Shown: in pieces, positions 34,982 to 44,766 of the stretch | Layout: every line of letters begins with the position of its first letter | Numbering within the stretch: position 1 is the first letter of the stretch | Assembly: GCA_022447555.1 (NCBI GenBank) | Contig: JAKVBF010000003.1 | Coordinates: 100,279-164,278 of the forward strand | DNA length: 64,000 nucleotides | Source: Mariniblastus sp. | GTDB taxonomy: Bacteria; Planctomycetota; Planctomycetia; Pirellulales; Pirellulaceae | Reading direction: 5' to 3' | Notes under the pieces: generated by a model | The model's database searches: none | Told to the model about the DNA's origin: nothing | Seen by the model: only the letters and a program-made list of their open reading frames with translations | Translations under genes and position numbers: made by a program

Positions 34982-35786
34982 CAAATCGTGCCTGTCATGT
35001 AGGTTGAAAAGGTAACCAGTCTCTTGATTTGGAACTCCAAAAGGGTCATTTTCGCCATCCAACCGGCTCTGACAACCGTGCCAAATGATGTTTTAAGTTT
35101 GATCCTCAGAACAGTGGCTGGGAACAGTGGCTCGGAACAGTGGTTATCCAGCTGACCGACGTAAACAGAAGTGGTTTGATCACACTGGGTCAACGAGATC
35201 CAGGTTGGCAGAAAAAGGAACTCTGGCTCCAAGTACAAAAGGAGCTTGCTCCAGCACTGAAAAACGCCAAAGATTCCGAAGAGCGGGTCTGTCACCATTA
35301 ATTTGTTGGCCGCAGCGACTTTCCATTGCCCAGTAAAAGAAAATCCGGCATTCGAGGGGCAATCGCTTGGGCAAAGAAAAACTCATCTGAACAGAAAAAA
35401 TAATGGAATTGTGTGAAATTGCTAATGATGGGCCTCTTTGACAGCCGATTATCGTAGGCTGTTAATGCAATTAATTTGTAAATGCAATCATTGTGCATTA
35501 AACTCAACTGGGACGTTTTCCTTTGCAGTTAGTGTATTGAACCGTGATGGACCTTGGTAATCGCCACGATTGGTTAAGGGGTCTTCATTGTTCCATTGGC
35601 GCTTCAGGACTCCGGCTCCGAAGACCTTTTCTCGCGGTAAATTTTTCCGCTGTATCAATGCCGAGCGATTCTATTTTGATGCCCCCGCAAGCGCGAGGAG
35701 ATATCGTTGGAGTGGCCCTGAAAGAGAAGTGCACACAGAATTCAAATCCTTGAACCAGATCGAACTTTCCTAGCAAACTGCCGGTA
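34982..35786. other. 805-base region without a supported gene
   Basis: The longest empty stretch in the window. It contains a 13-bp tandem triplet at 35109-35147 and, around 35460-35505, several TGCAAT/TGCATT words in AT-rich DNA that could be a regulator target or promoter for the DUF1559 gene. Several 60-105-codon frames exist on both strands (for example minus 34981-35298, plus 35544-35753), but none has protein-like composition. Confidence 0.45.
35109..35147. repeat. 13-bp tandem repeat, three copies
   Basis: Units beginning GAACAGTGG start at 35109, 35122 and 35135. The first two differ at one base and the third diverges at its end. It is intergenic, about 130 bases upstream of yghZ. 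Confidence 0.85.
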
Positions 35787-36794
35787 ATGCAAATGCGAAA
35801 AGACTATCAGTCAAAACGTGGCTTCACGCTAGTGGAGTTATTGGTAGTGATTGCGATCGTCGGCATTCTGATTGGGATGCTGCTGCCAGCGGTCCAGATG
35901 GTACGGCAAGCGGCGAGGCGAACGCAATGTTCCAATAACCTTCGGCAAGTCGGAATTGGCCTCCATTCGTATTACTCGTTGCAAGCTCGATTCCCTTCAG
36001 GTTACGAAGCCGATGTGCTAAGTGGAGTCGACGGTAGAGCTTGGGGCTGGGGGGTCTCTATATTGCCGTTTCTTGAGCAGGGGGTTCTGTACAATCAACT
36101 CGATCCATCGAACCGTTCGATTGATGCAGTAGCCTTTAGCAGCGAGAGCCTCTATCTGCTCCAACAGCCGCTTAGCGTTTACCTTTGCCCCTCGGATCTG
36201 GGCGATGAAGAGTCACACCCTTTTAGGTTTCTTACGGTGTCCCAACCCCAGGGAAGTGACGGGATGAGGGGGAATCACATATCTGGAGGGGATGATTTCG
36301 ATGGCTCTTTGGGATGGCTGGCGAAGTCGAACTACGTCGGCTCGCTCGGTAATAACTGGAAGCCCCAACAAAGTGATTGGAAGGAAGAAAATTTTGCTGG
36401 GAATGGGCTTTTCGGAAGAAACTCAGAAGTAAGAATCCCGATGGTGACCGATGGAACCAGTAACACGATTGCCGTAGGGGAGCGGAGTTATCGAAACTAC
36501 GCGGCCGTTTGGGTAGGTGTCAATTCATGGCAGAGAAGTGGTTTTGCGGACAATCAGATGATTCTCGGAACCGCTTATTATCCGATCAACGACGATCCGA
36601 TTGCGACTAATATTGGTAGCGATGGCCGAGGTTCGGCAAACTTCAGCAGTTTCCACGCGGGCGGTGCTAACTTCGTATTCGCGGACGGATCAGTCCACTT
36701 TATTTCCGAGTTGGTCAGCACTCACCCACAACAGGACAGCGTTTTCGCCAAATTGGCTCAGCGTGACGATGGAGAAACTTTGGATGAGTTTTAA
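35787..36794 (+). CDS. DUF1559 protein with prepilin-type N-terminus
   Basis: 335 residues (an alternative ATG is two codons later). A prepilin signal is clear: cleavage after G12 in KRGFTLVELL, hydrophobic helix VVIAIVGILIGMLLPAV, then RQAARRTQCSNNLRQ. The DUF1559 domain ends with SSFHAGGANFVFADGSVHFI, a closer match to the family consensus than the paralogue at 15668. Its stop overlaps the start of a lipoprotein gene by 11 bases, so the two are translationally coupled. Presumed envelope pseudopilin; role unknown. Confidence 0.93.
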   Translation: MQMRKDYQSKRGFTLVELLVVIAIVGILIGMLLPAVQMVRQAARRTQCSNNLRQVGIGLHSYYSLQARFPSGYEADVLSGVDGRAWGWGVSILPFLEQGVLYNQLDPSNRSIDAVAFSSESLYLLQQPLSVYLCPSDLGDEESHPFRFLTVSQPQGSDGMRGNHISGGDDFDGSLGWLAKSNYVGSLGNNWKPQQSDWKEENFAGNGLFGRNSEVRIPMVTDGTSNTIAVGERSYRNYAAVWVGVNSWQRSGFADNQMILGTAYYPINDDPIATNIGSDGRGSANFSSFHAGGANFVFADGSVHFISELVSTHPQQDSVFAKLAQRDDGETLDEF

Positions 36795-37275
36795 TTATCG
36801 CAAGGCAGTAGCGTTCTTGGCGATTCACTTCACTATTTTGTCTTTTGTTGGCTGCCAATCAGAAGCAGAAGTTAGTTATGTTTCATCGCACGGCCCGCAT
36901 GGTGGGCACAATCTTGAAATATCGCAGGCTGTGCCATATTCCCTTGAATTCACACCGGATGAGACAGCCGGGAAAATTATTGTTTACGTTTACGAAAATT
37001 CAGGAAAAGCGCCCCTAGCAATTCCTGTCGATCAGATCAACGCCACGTTTGAGTTTGGTGGTTCCAGTTTTGACTCGACTTTCTATGCGGACCCTAGGAA
37101 TAATGATCCGCCAGGGTGCTCATCGCGATTCTCGATCAGGTTTAGCGACTTACCACAACAGTTGATGAACGTCAGCGAGTTCAATATCAAGCTCTCATAC
37201 ATCGTTGGAGAACAGACGATTACGGCCTTGCTGCAACACAAAAACGACCACAGCCACTATTACAATCACGACTAA
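36784..37275 (+). CDS. Small lipoprotein with His-rich termini
   Basis: 163 residues from ATG 36784. The lipobox SFVGC puts the lipid on C24. Just after it is SSHGPHGGHNLEI and the C-terminus reads HKNDHSHYYNHD, so both ends are histidine-rich and could bind a metal. The middle is beta-rich (YSLEFTPDETAGKIIVYVYE) and resembles short lipoproteins with a PHGG motif that I associate with planctomycete envelope genes. It overlaps the DUF1559 gene by 11 bases (TGGATGAGTTTTAA junction) and should be produced together with it. A longer frame to 36601 lies inside DUF1559 and is discarded. Confidence 0.8.
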   Translation: MSFNYRKAVAFLAIHFTILSFVGCQSEAEVSYVSSHGPHGGHNLEISQAVPYSLEFTPDETAGKIIVYVYENSGKAPLAIPVDQINATFEFGGSSFDSTFYADPRNNDPPGCSSRFSIRFSDLPQQLMNVSEFNIKLSYIVGEQTITALLQHKNDHSHYYNHD

Positions 37276-37278
37276 AGA

Positions 37279-37539
37279 TTAGTCGATGTGAAAGCGGAGC
37301 CGACCTTTTAAAGGTCCTTGCCCGACCGGCCATTGCTGGTTGAATCGCGTTAATCGCGAGTTTTGAAAAGAAACACTGGCTCCTGAATAAGAACGCGACA
37401 ACGGGTCTTTCCAGCGTCTAACTAGCCCTGATAATGTAGCCAAAGAGCGTTCCAATTTGTTGGTCCATTGATCAGAGGTTAGACTGTCGCTTTGCCAATC
37501 GCTTTGTTTTGCCAATGATTTCCCAGCCGGGGGCCGCAA
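37279..37539 (-). CDS. Doubtful small ORF filling the gap before the DPP gene
   Basis: 86 codons, stop at 37279-37281, three bases from the convergent lipoprotein stop. The start overlaps the divergent DPP start region. The ending GPLKGRLRFHID and the middle LERSLATLSGLVRRWKDP look plausible, but I know no homologue and there is no clear ribosome binding site. It could equally be a chance frame in the promoter region of the peptidase. Confidence 0.25.
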   Translation of the reverse strand: MRPPAGKSLAKQSDWQSDSLTSDQWTNKLERSLATLSGLVRRWKDPLSRSYSGASVSFQNSRLTRFNQQWPVGQGPLKGRLRFHID

Positions 37540-39674
37540 TGACTCGATTTACCATGAACCTGTTCTTTACCGTTGTGCTATTGCTACCGGTTCTGCCCGA
37601 TTTCGCCGCGGGACAATCCGGTGGAAACCAGTCAGCCACGCTCCAAGAATTGCCCGGTTACCGTAACTACCGAAAGATTTCTGCGGCGCGGCGGAAACTG
37701 AGCGCCGCCGGCCGCGTATCTCGGATCAAGTGGAGTGCCGATGGAAAGAGTGTTGGTTACTCGGTCGATGGGGAGAAACGGCAGTGGAGTCTCATTGACG
37801 GCACCGTGGGTGAATACAACCAAGAGGATTACAAACCGGTCGAAGCCCAGCGAGAACGGCGCCGTTCTCTCGTCGCTCGGGCGCGGCAGCGAAGGGTAGA
37901 ACCGTCACCTGACGAACGCTGGCAGGCTGTGTATCGAAACAACAATCTGTTTATTGAATCGGTGGAAACCAAACCCGGGAAAGAGGAGAAGTTGACGGTG
38001 ATTCAGGTCACTGATAACGGGAACGAACGGTTGCGTTACGGTACCTGCTGCTGGGTCTATGGTGAGGAACTCGATCAACAAGATGCGATGTGGTGGTCGC
38101 CCGATGGGGCAAAACTGGTGTTTTACGAAGTCGACGAATCGGGCATGAAGGATTATTACCTGACGGAGAAGAACGCCGACGTTTACACCGAATTACATAA
38201 GGTGCGTTATCCCAAGGCCGGATTTTCTAATCCCAAGGTCCGTTTATGGGTTTACGATGTGGCGACTCAAGAAAAATCAGAACTGCCAATCGAAGGGGAA
38301 CCGACTCAATATCTTTTCAATATTCGTTTCGTTCCGAAGTCACAAAAATTATTGGTGAGTCGAACGAACCGGCATCAAAATGTGTTGGATATTTTGATGA
38401 TTGATCTAGCAAGTGGTGTCGTGACAACGGTGGTGACCGAGCAACAACCAGCGTGGCAGAAGAATCGCCCGTTGATGCGGTTTTTAGAGGACGGTAACCG
38501 GTTCGTTTGGGAGACGGAGCGTAACGGCTACAAACATTTTGAATTACGGAATATACAAGGAGAACGGCTCAATCCGCTGAGCGAAGTCGCTGAGTACCCT
38601 TGCGAATCGGTTGTTCAAATCGATGAGTCGGCCGGTTGGTTTTACTATACAGCTTATAGTGACAAGAATCCGTATCACCTTCAATTGCATCGATCGCGTC
38701 TGGATGGGAGTCAGCATGAGCGGCTTACCTTGTCGCCATTAAACCATAGCGGTTTCAGTATTTCACCCGACCATGAGTGGGTCGTCTGCGTTCGGGAAAG
38801 TGTCGATACGCCTGCTGCATCGGTGATCTATCAGGCGGGGGGAGATGGAGAAGGTTTGCTTGCCCAAGGAAGTCGCCAGTCAGCTAATGATCTGGGGCTG
38901 ACGGCTCCCGAACTTTTCTCGTTCCCTGCAGACGACGGTACTGAAATCTACGGCATTCTTTATAAACCGGCTCATTTTGATCCAACCAAGCGTTATCCCT
39001 TGTTGATTGATGTTTATGGAGGGCCTTCTTCGCGGGCTATCAGCAGTCAGTATCGCCCGGGAAATCCTGTTTGTGAGTTTGGTTATCTGGTCGCTAAGAT
39101 TGGGAATCGTGGTACGGCGAGTCGTGGGAAATCGTTTGAGACGGCCGGGTACCAAGGTCTCGGGGGTGTCGATATTCTCGATCAGGCCGATGGAGTTCGT
39201 TTTTTAGCCAAGCGGCCTTACGTCGACGGCGAGCGAGTTGGTATTTTTGGACATTCCTATGGTGGCTATATGTCCGCTCTGGGAATTTTGAAATACCCAG
39301 ATGTTTTTCATGTCGCCGTGGCCGGAGCACCGGTTACTGACTGGCGCCAATATGACACGATCTACACCGAACGTTACATGCGAACGCCCGACGAAAATCC
39401 CGAAGGCTATCAAATGGGCTCCTGCATGTATTACGGGGACCAACTGAAGGGCCGTTTATTGTTGGTACATGGATTGATCGATGACAATGTTCATCCGGCC
39501 AACACTTGGGAGCTGGCCAAGAAGTTGCAGGAAGAAAACAAACGCTTTGATTTGATGATCTATCCGGGATTCAAACACGGGATTGGCAGCACCTATAACG
39601 CGCTCCGTTGGGAATACTTTGATGAACACTTGAAACCGGAACCCGTCCTGGCCAAACCAGTTCGGAACAAGTGA
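37539..39674 (+). CDS. Dipeptidyl peptidase IV-type S9 serine peptidase
   Basis: 711 residues with a signal peptide (FTMNLFFTVVLLLPVLPDFA) from ATG 37539. The N-terminal DPP IV propeller has VYGEELDQQDAMWWSPDG; the GEE pair matches the double-Glu motif that anchors the free N-terminus of substrates in DPP IV. The C-terminal alpha/beta hydrolase has nucleophile Ser573 in GHSYGGYMS, Asp in LIDDNVHP and His in GFKHGIG. It should remove N-terminal dipeptides with Pro or Ala at position two, in the periplasm. An upstream ATG at 37509 would add ten residues before the signal peptide and is less likely. Confidence 0.93.
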   Translation: MTRFTMNLFFTVVLLLPVLPDFAAGQSGGNQSATLQELPGYRNYRKISAARRKLSAAGRVSRIKWSADGKSVGYSVDGEKRQWSLIDGTVGEYNQEDYKPVEAQRERRRSLVARARQRRVEPSPDERWQAVYRNNNLFIESVETKPGKEEKLTVIQVTDNGNERLRYGTCCWVYGEELDQQDAMWWSPDGAKLVFYEVDESGMKDYYLTEKNADVYTELHKVRYPKAGFSNPKVRLWVYDVATQEKSELPIEGEPTQYLFNIRFVPKSQKLLVSRTNRHQNVLDILMIDLASGVVTTVVTEQQPAWQKNRPLMRFLEDGNRFVWETERNGYKHFELRNIQGERLNPLSEVAEYPCESVVQIDESAGWFYYTAYSDKNPYHLQLHRSRLDGSQHERLTLSPLNHSGFSISPDHEWVVCVRESVDTPAASVIYQAGGDGEGLLAQGSRQSANDLGLTAPELFSFPADDGTEIYGILYKPAHFDPTKRYPLLIDVYGGPSSRAISSQYRPGNPVCEFGYLVAKIGNRGTASRGKSFETAGYQGLGGVDILDQADGVRFLAKRPYVDGERVGIFGHSYGGYMSALGILKYPDVFHVAVAGAPVTDWRQYDTIYTERYMRTPDENPEGYQMGSCMYYGDQLKGRLLLVHGLIDDNVHPANTWELAKKLQEENKRFDLMIYPGFKHGIGSTYNALRWEYFDEHLKPEPVLAKPVRNK

Positions 39675-39687
39675 TCGCAAAATTATT

Positions 39688-41142
39688 TTAAGCGAGCAGT
39701 GTATCCCTTTCGGCCGGCTTGCGAGCCAAGATGGTCATGAAGTCATCGAGGGGCATGGCGTCGATCGATGAACCGGCTGAAAAGAGTTCGCCGATCTGCT
39801 GAGCTGACGCTTCGTCATACCATTGATGGGCAGCCTTTTTGAATTTTTCTACCATGATCGGAATCCCCTCTTCCCGCCGGACACGGTGCCCCACTGGGTA
39901 TTGAACCTCAATCCGATCCGTGCAGGATCCATCCTTAAAGAAGACTTGAATCGCATTACCGATCGCCCGTTTATCGAGGTCGTAATAGTCTCGGGTGAAG
40001 GATGCGTTTTCTGAAACGACCATCTTGTCGCGAATTTGATCGATTCGCGGATCCTTGGCGACATCGTCCGAGTAGTGGTCCGCCGTTAGCTGACCAAAAA
40101 TCAATCCGATGGCGGCCATGTACTGTAGGCAGTGATCTCGATCCGCGTAGTTATTCAGAGGTCCTTTTTTGTCGATGATTCTCACACCAGGCTCTTGTGT
40201 TTCCATGACGATCCGATCCACTTGCTCGAGTCGATCGGCGGTTTGAGGGTGCAGTGCAATGGCCGCTTCGACAGCCGTCTGGGCATGAAATTCTGCTGGA
40301 AAAGCGAGCTTGAAGAGGATGTTTTCCATCACATAAGCGTCTAGGGGGCGGGCGAGTGTTACCGGATTGCCACCAAAAAGAACATCTTGGAACCCCCATC
40401 TCGGAGCCGACAAAGCGGTTTCGTAGCCCATTTCCCCAGCGAGGCAGATCAAGCTCAGTCGGACAGCTCGGCCGGTCGCGTCACCGGCTGCCCAGCTTTT
40501 GCGAGATCCTGTGTTAGGGGCATGCCGGTAAGTCCTCAACGCGCCACCATCAATCCAAGCGTTCGACAGGCTATTCATGATTTGGATTCGGTCACCCCCG
40601 AGTATCTGAGTGGCCACGGCGGTGCTCGCTACTCGCACCAGGAGAACGTGATCCAGACCCACTCTGTTGAAAGAGTTATCGATTGCTAGGATACCTTGAA
40701 TCTCGTGAGCTTTTATCATCGCGGTCAATACATCTCGAACCGTGAGTGACTGTCGTTTGACACGGCTTTGGTAATCCGCAACCGCCAGAATCGCACCCAA
40801 ATTATCAGAGGGATGGCCCCATTCTGCCGCCAGCCAAGTGTCATTAAAGTCGAGCCAGCGAACCATCGTTCCGATGTCGAAGGCCGCCTTAACCGGATCC
40901 AGTTCTAGGTCGGTTCCCGGTACCCGGCAGCCCCCTTTTAGTCCCGCACCGGGAACGATAGGTCCCAGCATTTTTCGGCATTGAGGATAGGCTAGGGCTA
41001 AAAAACCACAACCCAAGCTGTCCATCAGACACCATCGGGCCGTGTCGTATGCAAGCTCGCTAGAAATTTCGTGAGATTCTACGTAGTCAGCGATGGCGGT
41101 CTGCAGGGAGTCCATGCTTGGTAATCCTTTATAGCGAGGCAT
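39688..41142 (-). CDS. prpD: 2-methylcitrate dehydratase PrpD
   Basis: 484 residues from ATG 41142, matching E. coli PrpD (483). Many PrpD blocks are present: [21 protein letters not shown]-like [71 protein letters not shown] and [20 protein letters not shown]. It dehydrates 2-methylcitrate to 2-methyl-cis-aconitate in propionyl-CoA breakdown. No prpB or prpC is in the window. It follows the thiolase in a different transcriptional order: the thiolase gene is downstream of prpD on the minus strand, separated by ~115 bases with a hairpin. Confidence 0.95.
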   Translation of the reverse strand: MPRYKGLPSMDSLQTAIADYVESHEISSELAYDTARWCLMDSLGCGFLALAYPQCRKMLGPIVPGAGLKGGCRVPGTDLELDPVKAAFDIGTMVRWLDFNDTWLAAEWGHPSDNLGAILAVADYQSRVKRQSLTVRDVLTAMIKAHEIQGILAIDNSFNRVGLDHVLLVRVASTAVATQILGGDRIQIMNSLSNAWIDGGALRTYRHAPNTGSRKSWAAGDATGRAVRLSLICLAGEMGYETALSAPRWGFQDVLFGGNPVTLARPLDAYVMENILFKLAFPAEFHAQTAVEAAIALHPQTADRLEQVDRIVMETQEPGVRIIDKKGPLNNYADRDHCLQYMAAIGLIFGQLTADHYSDDVAKDPRIDQIRDKMVVSENASFTRDYYDLDKRAIGNAIQVFFKDGSCTDRIEVQYPVGHRVRREEGIPIMVEKFKKAAHQWYDEASAQQIGELFSAGSSIDAMPLDDFMTILARKPAERDTLLA

Positions 41143-41214
41143 CGAAACCCTTTCGGCCTGCGACGCGTTGTGAGAAAACAATTGGATCAGAGGATGATTT
41201 GACGAAGGCTTAGC

Positions 41215-41233
41215 CAGGACCGACTCGGTCCTG
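41215..41233. other. Hairpin between prpD and thiolase genes
   Basis: CAGGACC (41215-41221) pairs with GGTCCTG (41227-41233) around five bases. No T-run on either strand, so not a standard terminator. It lies 24 bases beyond the thiolase stop codon, between that stop and the start of the neighbouring prpD gene, and could be an RNA processing or protein-binding site. Confidence 0.4.
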
Positions 41234-41256
41234 AGTGGAATCTCAGAGTGAGTATC

Positions 41257-42426
41257 TCAGGCGGCTGCGACTGCCATGGCAACGGCATTGCCGCCACCCA
41301 GGCAAAGGCTGGCGATGCCGCGGTGACCGCCGGTGCGCCGCAAAGCGTGAATTAGCGTCACTAAAACACGGGCACCGCTGGCCCCGATCGGGTGGCCCAA
41401 AGAGATTCCTCCTCCGTAAATATTGACTTTGCTTTGATCGAGTTCCAGTTCATTAAGACAGGCTACCATCTGGCTGGCAAAGGCCTCGTTGATTTCGAAA
41501 AGATCAACGTCATCCACAGTCCAACCCGCTTTTTCGATTACCCCTCGGACGGCCAGCACGGGTGCGATAAACAGGTCTTTTGGTTCTGTCCCCGAGGTAA
41601 AGTTGGCGACGATTTTGAATTTCCAGTCGGCTGATTCGGCCGTTGCTTGATCAACAACCATCACTGCCGCGGCCCCGTCACTAAGGGTTGATGCGTTACC
41701 TGCGGTGACCGTGCCTTGACGGTCGAAAACCGTACGAAGTCCTGACAGTCCTTCCAATGTTGTTTCAGCACGTGGCCCCTCATCCTCCGAAACGATGGTT
41801 TCACCACGCCGGCTTTTTACCGTGACCGGAATGATCTCATCGTCGAACGCTCCTAGTTTAATGGCTTCCACAGCGCGCTGTTGGCTCTTTAAAGCAAGTT
41901 CGTCCTGCATTTCTCTAGTGACATTAAACTTTTTTGCCGTGTGCTCAGCATGCAGACCCATGTGGCAGGCCTCAAAGGAGCAGGTCAAGCCATCGAGAAC
42001 CATTGAGTCCTGTAAGGGTGTGTCTCCGAGTTTGACTCCGGCCCGAACCCGGGCCAGGTGAGGTGTTGCCGTCATATTTTCCATCCCTCCAGCAACGATC
42101 GCTCGTGCGTCTCCGCAGCGAATCGCCTGATCGGCAAACATGATCGCTTTGAGTCCCGAGCCGCAAACTTTGTTAATGGTCACGGCCGCAATCGAGTTGG
42201 GAAGTCCCGCTTTTAATGCCGCTTGTCGGGCTGGCGCTTGGCCGACTCCAGCCGTGATGACGTTCCCCATAATGACTTCGTCGACCTGGTCTATTGGCAC
42301 GCAGGATTGCTGAATCGCGCCTTGTATGGCAACCGCTCCTAGGTCAGTTGCGGAGAGCGATTTAAAACCGCCTTGAAAGGATCCAATCGGTGTGCGTACA
42401 CCAGAAACGATGTAAGAGCTGGACAT
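41257..42426 (-). CDS. Acetyl-CoA acetyltransferase (thiolase)
   Basis: 389 residues, the standard length for degradative/biosynthetic thiolases of the AtoB/PhaA/ThlA type. Acyl-accepting Cys88 in [11 protein letters not shown]. The second active-site block is [15 protein letters not shown] (His) and the C-terminal Cys is in [13 protein letters not shown]. It interconverts two acetyl-CoA and acetoacetyl-CoA, or cleaves 3-ketoacyl-CoA. It is divergent from the acyl-CoA dehydrogenase gene, sharing the 450-base spacer, which fits joint control of acyl-CoA degradation. Confidence 0.94.
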   Translation of the reverse strand: MSSSYIVSGVRTPIGSFQGGFKSLSATDLGAVAIQGAIQQSCVPIDQVDEVIMGNVITAGVGQAPARQAALKAGLPNSIAAVTINKVCGSGLKAIMFADQAIRCGDARAIVAGGMENMTATPHLARVRAGVKLGDTPLQDSMVLDGLTCSFEACHMGLHAEHTAKKFNVTREMQDELALKSQQRAVEAIKLGAFDDEIIPVTVKSRRGETIVSEDEGPRAETTLEGLSGLRTVFDRQGTVTAGNASTLSDGAAAVMVVDQATAESADWKFKIVANFTSGTEPKDLFIAPVLAVRGVIEKAGWTVDDVDLFEINEAFASQMVACLNELELDQSKVNIYGGGISLGHPIGASGARVLVTLIHALRRTGGHRGIASLCLGGGNAVAMAVAAA

Positions 42427-42877
42427 AGAAAAGCCTGTTTATTTAATTGGTATTCAGTGAATTCCCCGGAGAGCATCCTAAAACAAGTATCGCAAGATGG
42501 GTATAGGACGGTGCTGTCTAAACAACGGTTGTCCATGTTTCTCGCGTCTCTCCGCGAGGTCCGTGAACTTGCCGTCTGGTAAGGAAGCAGGTCGCTAGAA
42601 ATTCTTTCCGCCGCGGCAATATGGCGGTAAGGCGCTGAGAGTGGAGGTGATTTGTCGCACGTTGCTTTGGTTGAGTTTTTGGGGATAATCATAACGTTCG
42701 TGAGATGTTTTTTTACACCCAGTGACGACAGTCTTTTATCTTTTAAATTCCGCATTCGGAATCCGCGTTCAAGGTGCTTGGGGCGATCGCCCTCGATTTG
42801 ATTCAACGTCACTCCATGTTTAAATTTTGCAGTATGCCCACAATGGATGGTTCTTAAAAGTAAAAAGGGAATAAATT
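42427..42877. other. Divergent control region, thiolase / acyl-CoA dehydrogenase
   Basis: 451 bases without a supported gene. An inverted repeat ATTCCG-4-CGGAAT sits at 42747-42762 and could be an operator. AAGGGA at 42865-42870 is a good ribosome binding site for the dehydrogenase. The minus frame 42339-42812 overlaps the thiolase start and is not protein-like. Confidence 0.45.
42747..42762. promoter_or_regulatory. Inverted repeat, possible operator
   Basis: ATTCCG and CGGAAT, 6-bp arms with a 4-base spacer, 116 bases upstream of the acyl-CoA dehydrogenase start in the divergent region. It resembles a dimeric repressor site only in form; no cognate regulator is identified. Confidence 0.3.
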
Positions 42878-44653
42878 ATGTCCAGCGTTCTGACGGATGT
42901 GCAAAAAAAGCAAATTGAGCAGGTCGAAGAACTCTTGTTTACGGGGCCAGAGAAAGAGGGTTTTGTAAAAGATCTTTTCTTCGGGAAATTTCGGGCCGAG
43001 TCGATCATGCCGTTTCCGGAGTTGCCGGAAGTTAACCATCTGCGTGGCAGTGAGATGGTCGATAAAGTAAAAGTTTTTTGCCGTGACCATATCGACCCTG
43101 TCGACATCGATGTGAACGGAAGAATTCCCGAATCAGTCGTGACAGGGTTAGGTGATTTAGGCGTTCTTGGAATGACGATCCAGCCGGAGTATGGTGGGCA
43201 AGGATATTCTCAGACGAATTACTGCCGAGTGATGGAGATCATCGGTGGACATTGTGCTTCAACCGGTGTCTTTGTGAATGCGCACCACTCTATCGGTTTA
43301 CGTGCGTTGGAGTTGTTTGGCACCGATGAACAAAAAAAAGAATGGATGTTGCCGCTGGCCAGTGGCGACAAAATGGCGGCTTTCGCATTGACGGAGCCGA
43401 TGGCTGGCTCCGATGCAGCCAATGTGCGGACACGCGCGGTGCCAACTGAAGATGGTAAAGGGTATACGATCACCGGTGAAAAACGTTGGATTACAAACGG
43501 TGGTATTGCCGACGTCATTACGTTAATGGCTCGTACGCCCGACGTTTCTAATCCAGACGGTAAGATAACCGCTTTCCTTGTCACACCGGACATGCCCGGC
43601 TTTCAAGTTCTGGAGTCGCGGATGGAAAAATGCGGCATCCGCGGTACCGCGACGGGGCGAATGGAATTCCAAGAGATGTATGTGCCGAAGGATAATGTTC
43701 TTGGTCCTGTAGGGCAGGGTCTGAAGGTTGCGTTAACGGTCCTTGATTTTGGGCGTACTACGTTTGGAGCGTGTTGCACGGGTGCGGCTAAGTTTTGCCT
43801 TGAGAGAATGGTCTATCGAGCCAACCAGCGGCGTCAATTTACGAAAACGCTGGGTGAGTTTCAATTGGTACAAGACAAGATTGCGCATGCCGCAGCTGAT
43901 ATTTTCGCAATGGAAAGTGCGACTTATCATACCGCTTCTTTGATCGATAGCGGCGCAGAAGATTTCATGGTGGAAACCGCGATGTTAAAGGTTTTTGCAA
44001 GTGACCAGCTGTGGCGAATCACGAACGATTGTCTGCAAATTTGGGGTGGTAAAGGTTTTTTTACAGACCAGCCGTTTGAGCGAATGATGCGAGACGCTCG
44101 TTTGAATCAGATTGGCGAAGGTGCCAATGATGTGTTGCGATGTTTTATCGCTGCGGTAGGTTTACGTCATGTGGGGCGCGATATGGAAGCCATCTCTCGC
44201 AATCCATTGACAGCATATAAGTTGTTGAGAACGCGACCGGATGTGCCCATTAAACACGAGCACATGAGGTTCCACAGCCGAAATTTAGGCAAACAAGTCG
44301 CGAAATTTGCCTGGGCCGTTGAAATGGCCATCGTGCGCTATCGTGAATCCGTAATCGATCAACAGTATATTCAGGCGAGGTTGGCAGACATTGCGACCGA
44401 GCTTTATCTGTCTAGCTGTGTCTACTCTCGACTCAGTTCGCTGTTGGTTAACGGAACCATACCAGAGCCGGATAAACAACGAGACTTGAAAACGGGCATG
44501 CTGTATTTACGTCAGGCCCATATTCGTAATCGACGAAGACTGGAGGACCTGAAGACCAATCTTGATGATGAATCCATTGCGGTTGCGGCTGAGTGGTTAG
44601 ATGAAGACTTTCAGGATGATTGGGTACTCAAAGGTGATCTCGCTGAAATCTAA
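42878..44653 (+). CDS. Acyl-CoA dehydrogenase (long, VLCAD-like)
   Basis: 591 residues, longer than the ~380 of short-chain types. FAD-dependent alpha-beta desaturation of acyl-CoA. Canonical blocks: GMTIQPEYGGQGYSQTNY, FALTEPMAGSDAANV, ITGEKRWITNGG, and catalytic Glu in RLNQIGEGANDVLRC. The extra C-terminal ~170 residues (from about IAAVGLRHVGRDMEAI) are helical, as in VLCAD/ACAD9-like enzymes. ATG 42878 has AAGGGA seven bases upstream. An acyl-CoA carboxylase beta subunit follows 113 bases downstream in the same direction, suggesting one operon. Confidence 0.93.
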   Translation: MSSVLTDVQKKQIEQVEELLFTGPEKEGFVKDLFFGKFRAESIMPFPELPEVNHLRGSEMVDKVKVFCRDHIDPVDIDVNGRIPESVVTGLGDLGVLGMTIQPEYGGQGYSQTNYCRVMEIIGGHCASTGVFVNAHHSIGLRALELFGTDEQKKEWMLPLASGDKMAAFALTEPMAGSDAANVRTRAVPTEDGKGYTITGEKRWITNGGIADVITLMARTPDVSNPDGKITAFLVTPDMPGFQVLESRMEKCGIRGTATGRMEFQEMYVPKDNVLGPVGQGLKVALTVLDFGRTTFGACCTGAAKFCLERMVYRANQRRQFTKTLGEFQLVQDKIAHAAADIFAMESATYHTASLIDSGAEDFMVETAMLKVFASDQLWRITNDCLQIWGGKGFFTDQPFERMMRDARLNQIGEGANDVLRCFIAAVGLRHVGRDMEAISRNPLTAYKLLRTRPDVPIKHEHMRFHSRNLGKQVAKFAWAVEMAIVRYRESVIDQQYIQARLADIATELYLSSCVYSRLSSLLVNGTIPEPDKQRDLKTGMLYLRQAHIRNRRRLEDLKTNLDDESIAVAAEWLDEDFQDDWVLKGDLAEI

Positions 44654-44766
44654 GGACTCGCACAGTATCTCGGTGATGTGCAATTTTCATTCCGCGAGTG
44701 CGGATTGATAGGAATAACCGGTGATGTGGTTTTCCCATCGCCCTTTCTCAAATGAATTGAACAGTT

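Noticed and set aside
42339-42812. 157-codon minus frame upstream of thiolase
   Set aside because: Overlaps the thiolase start and lacks protein-like composition; the spacer is better explained as a divergent control region.
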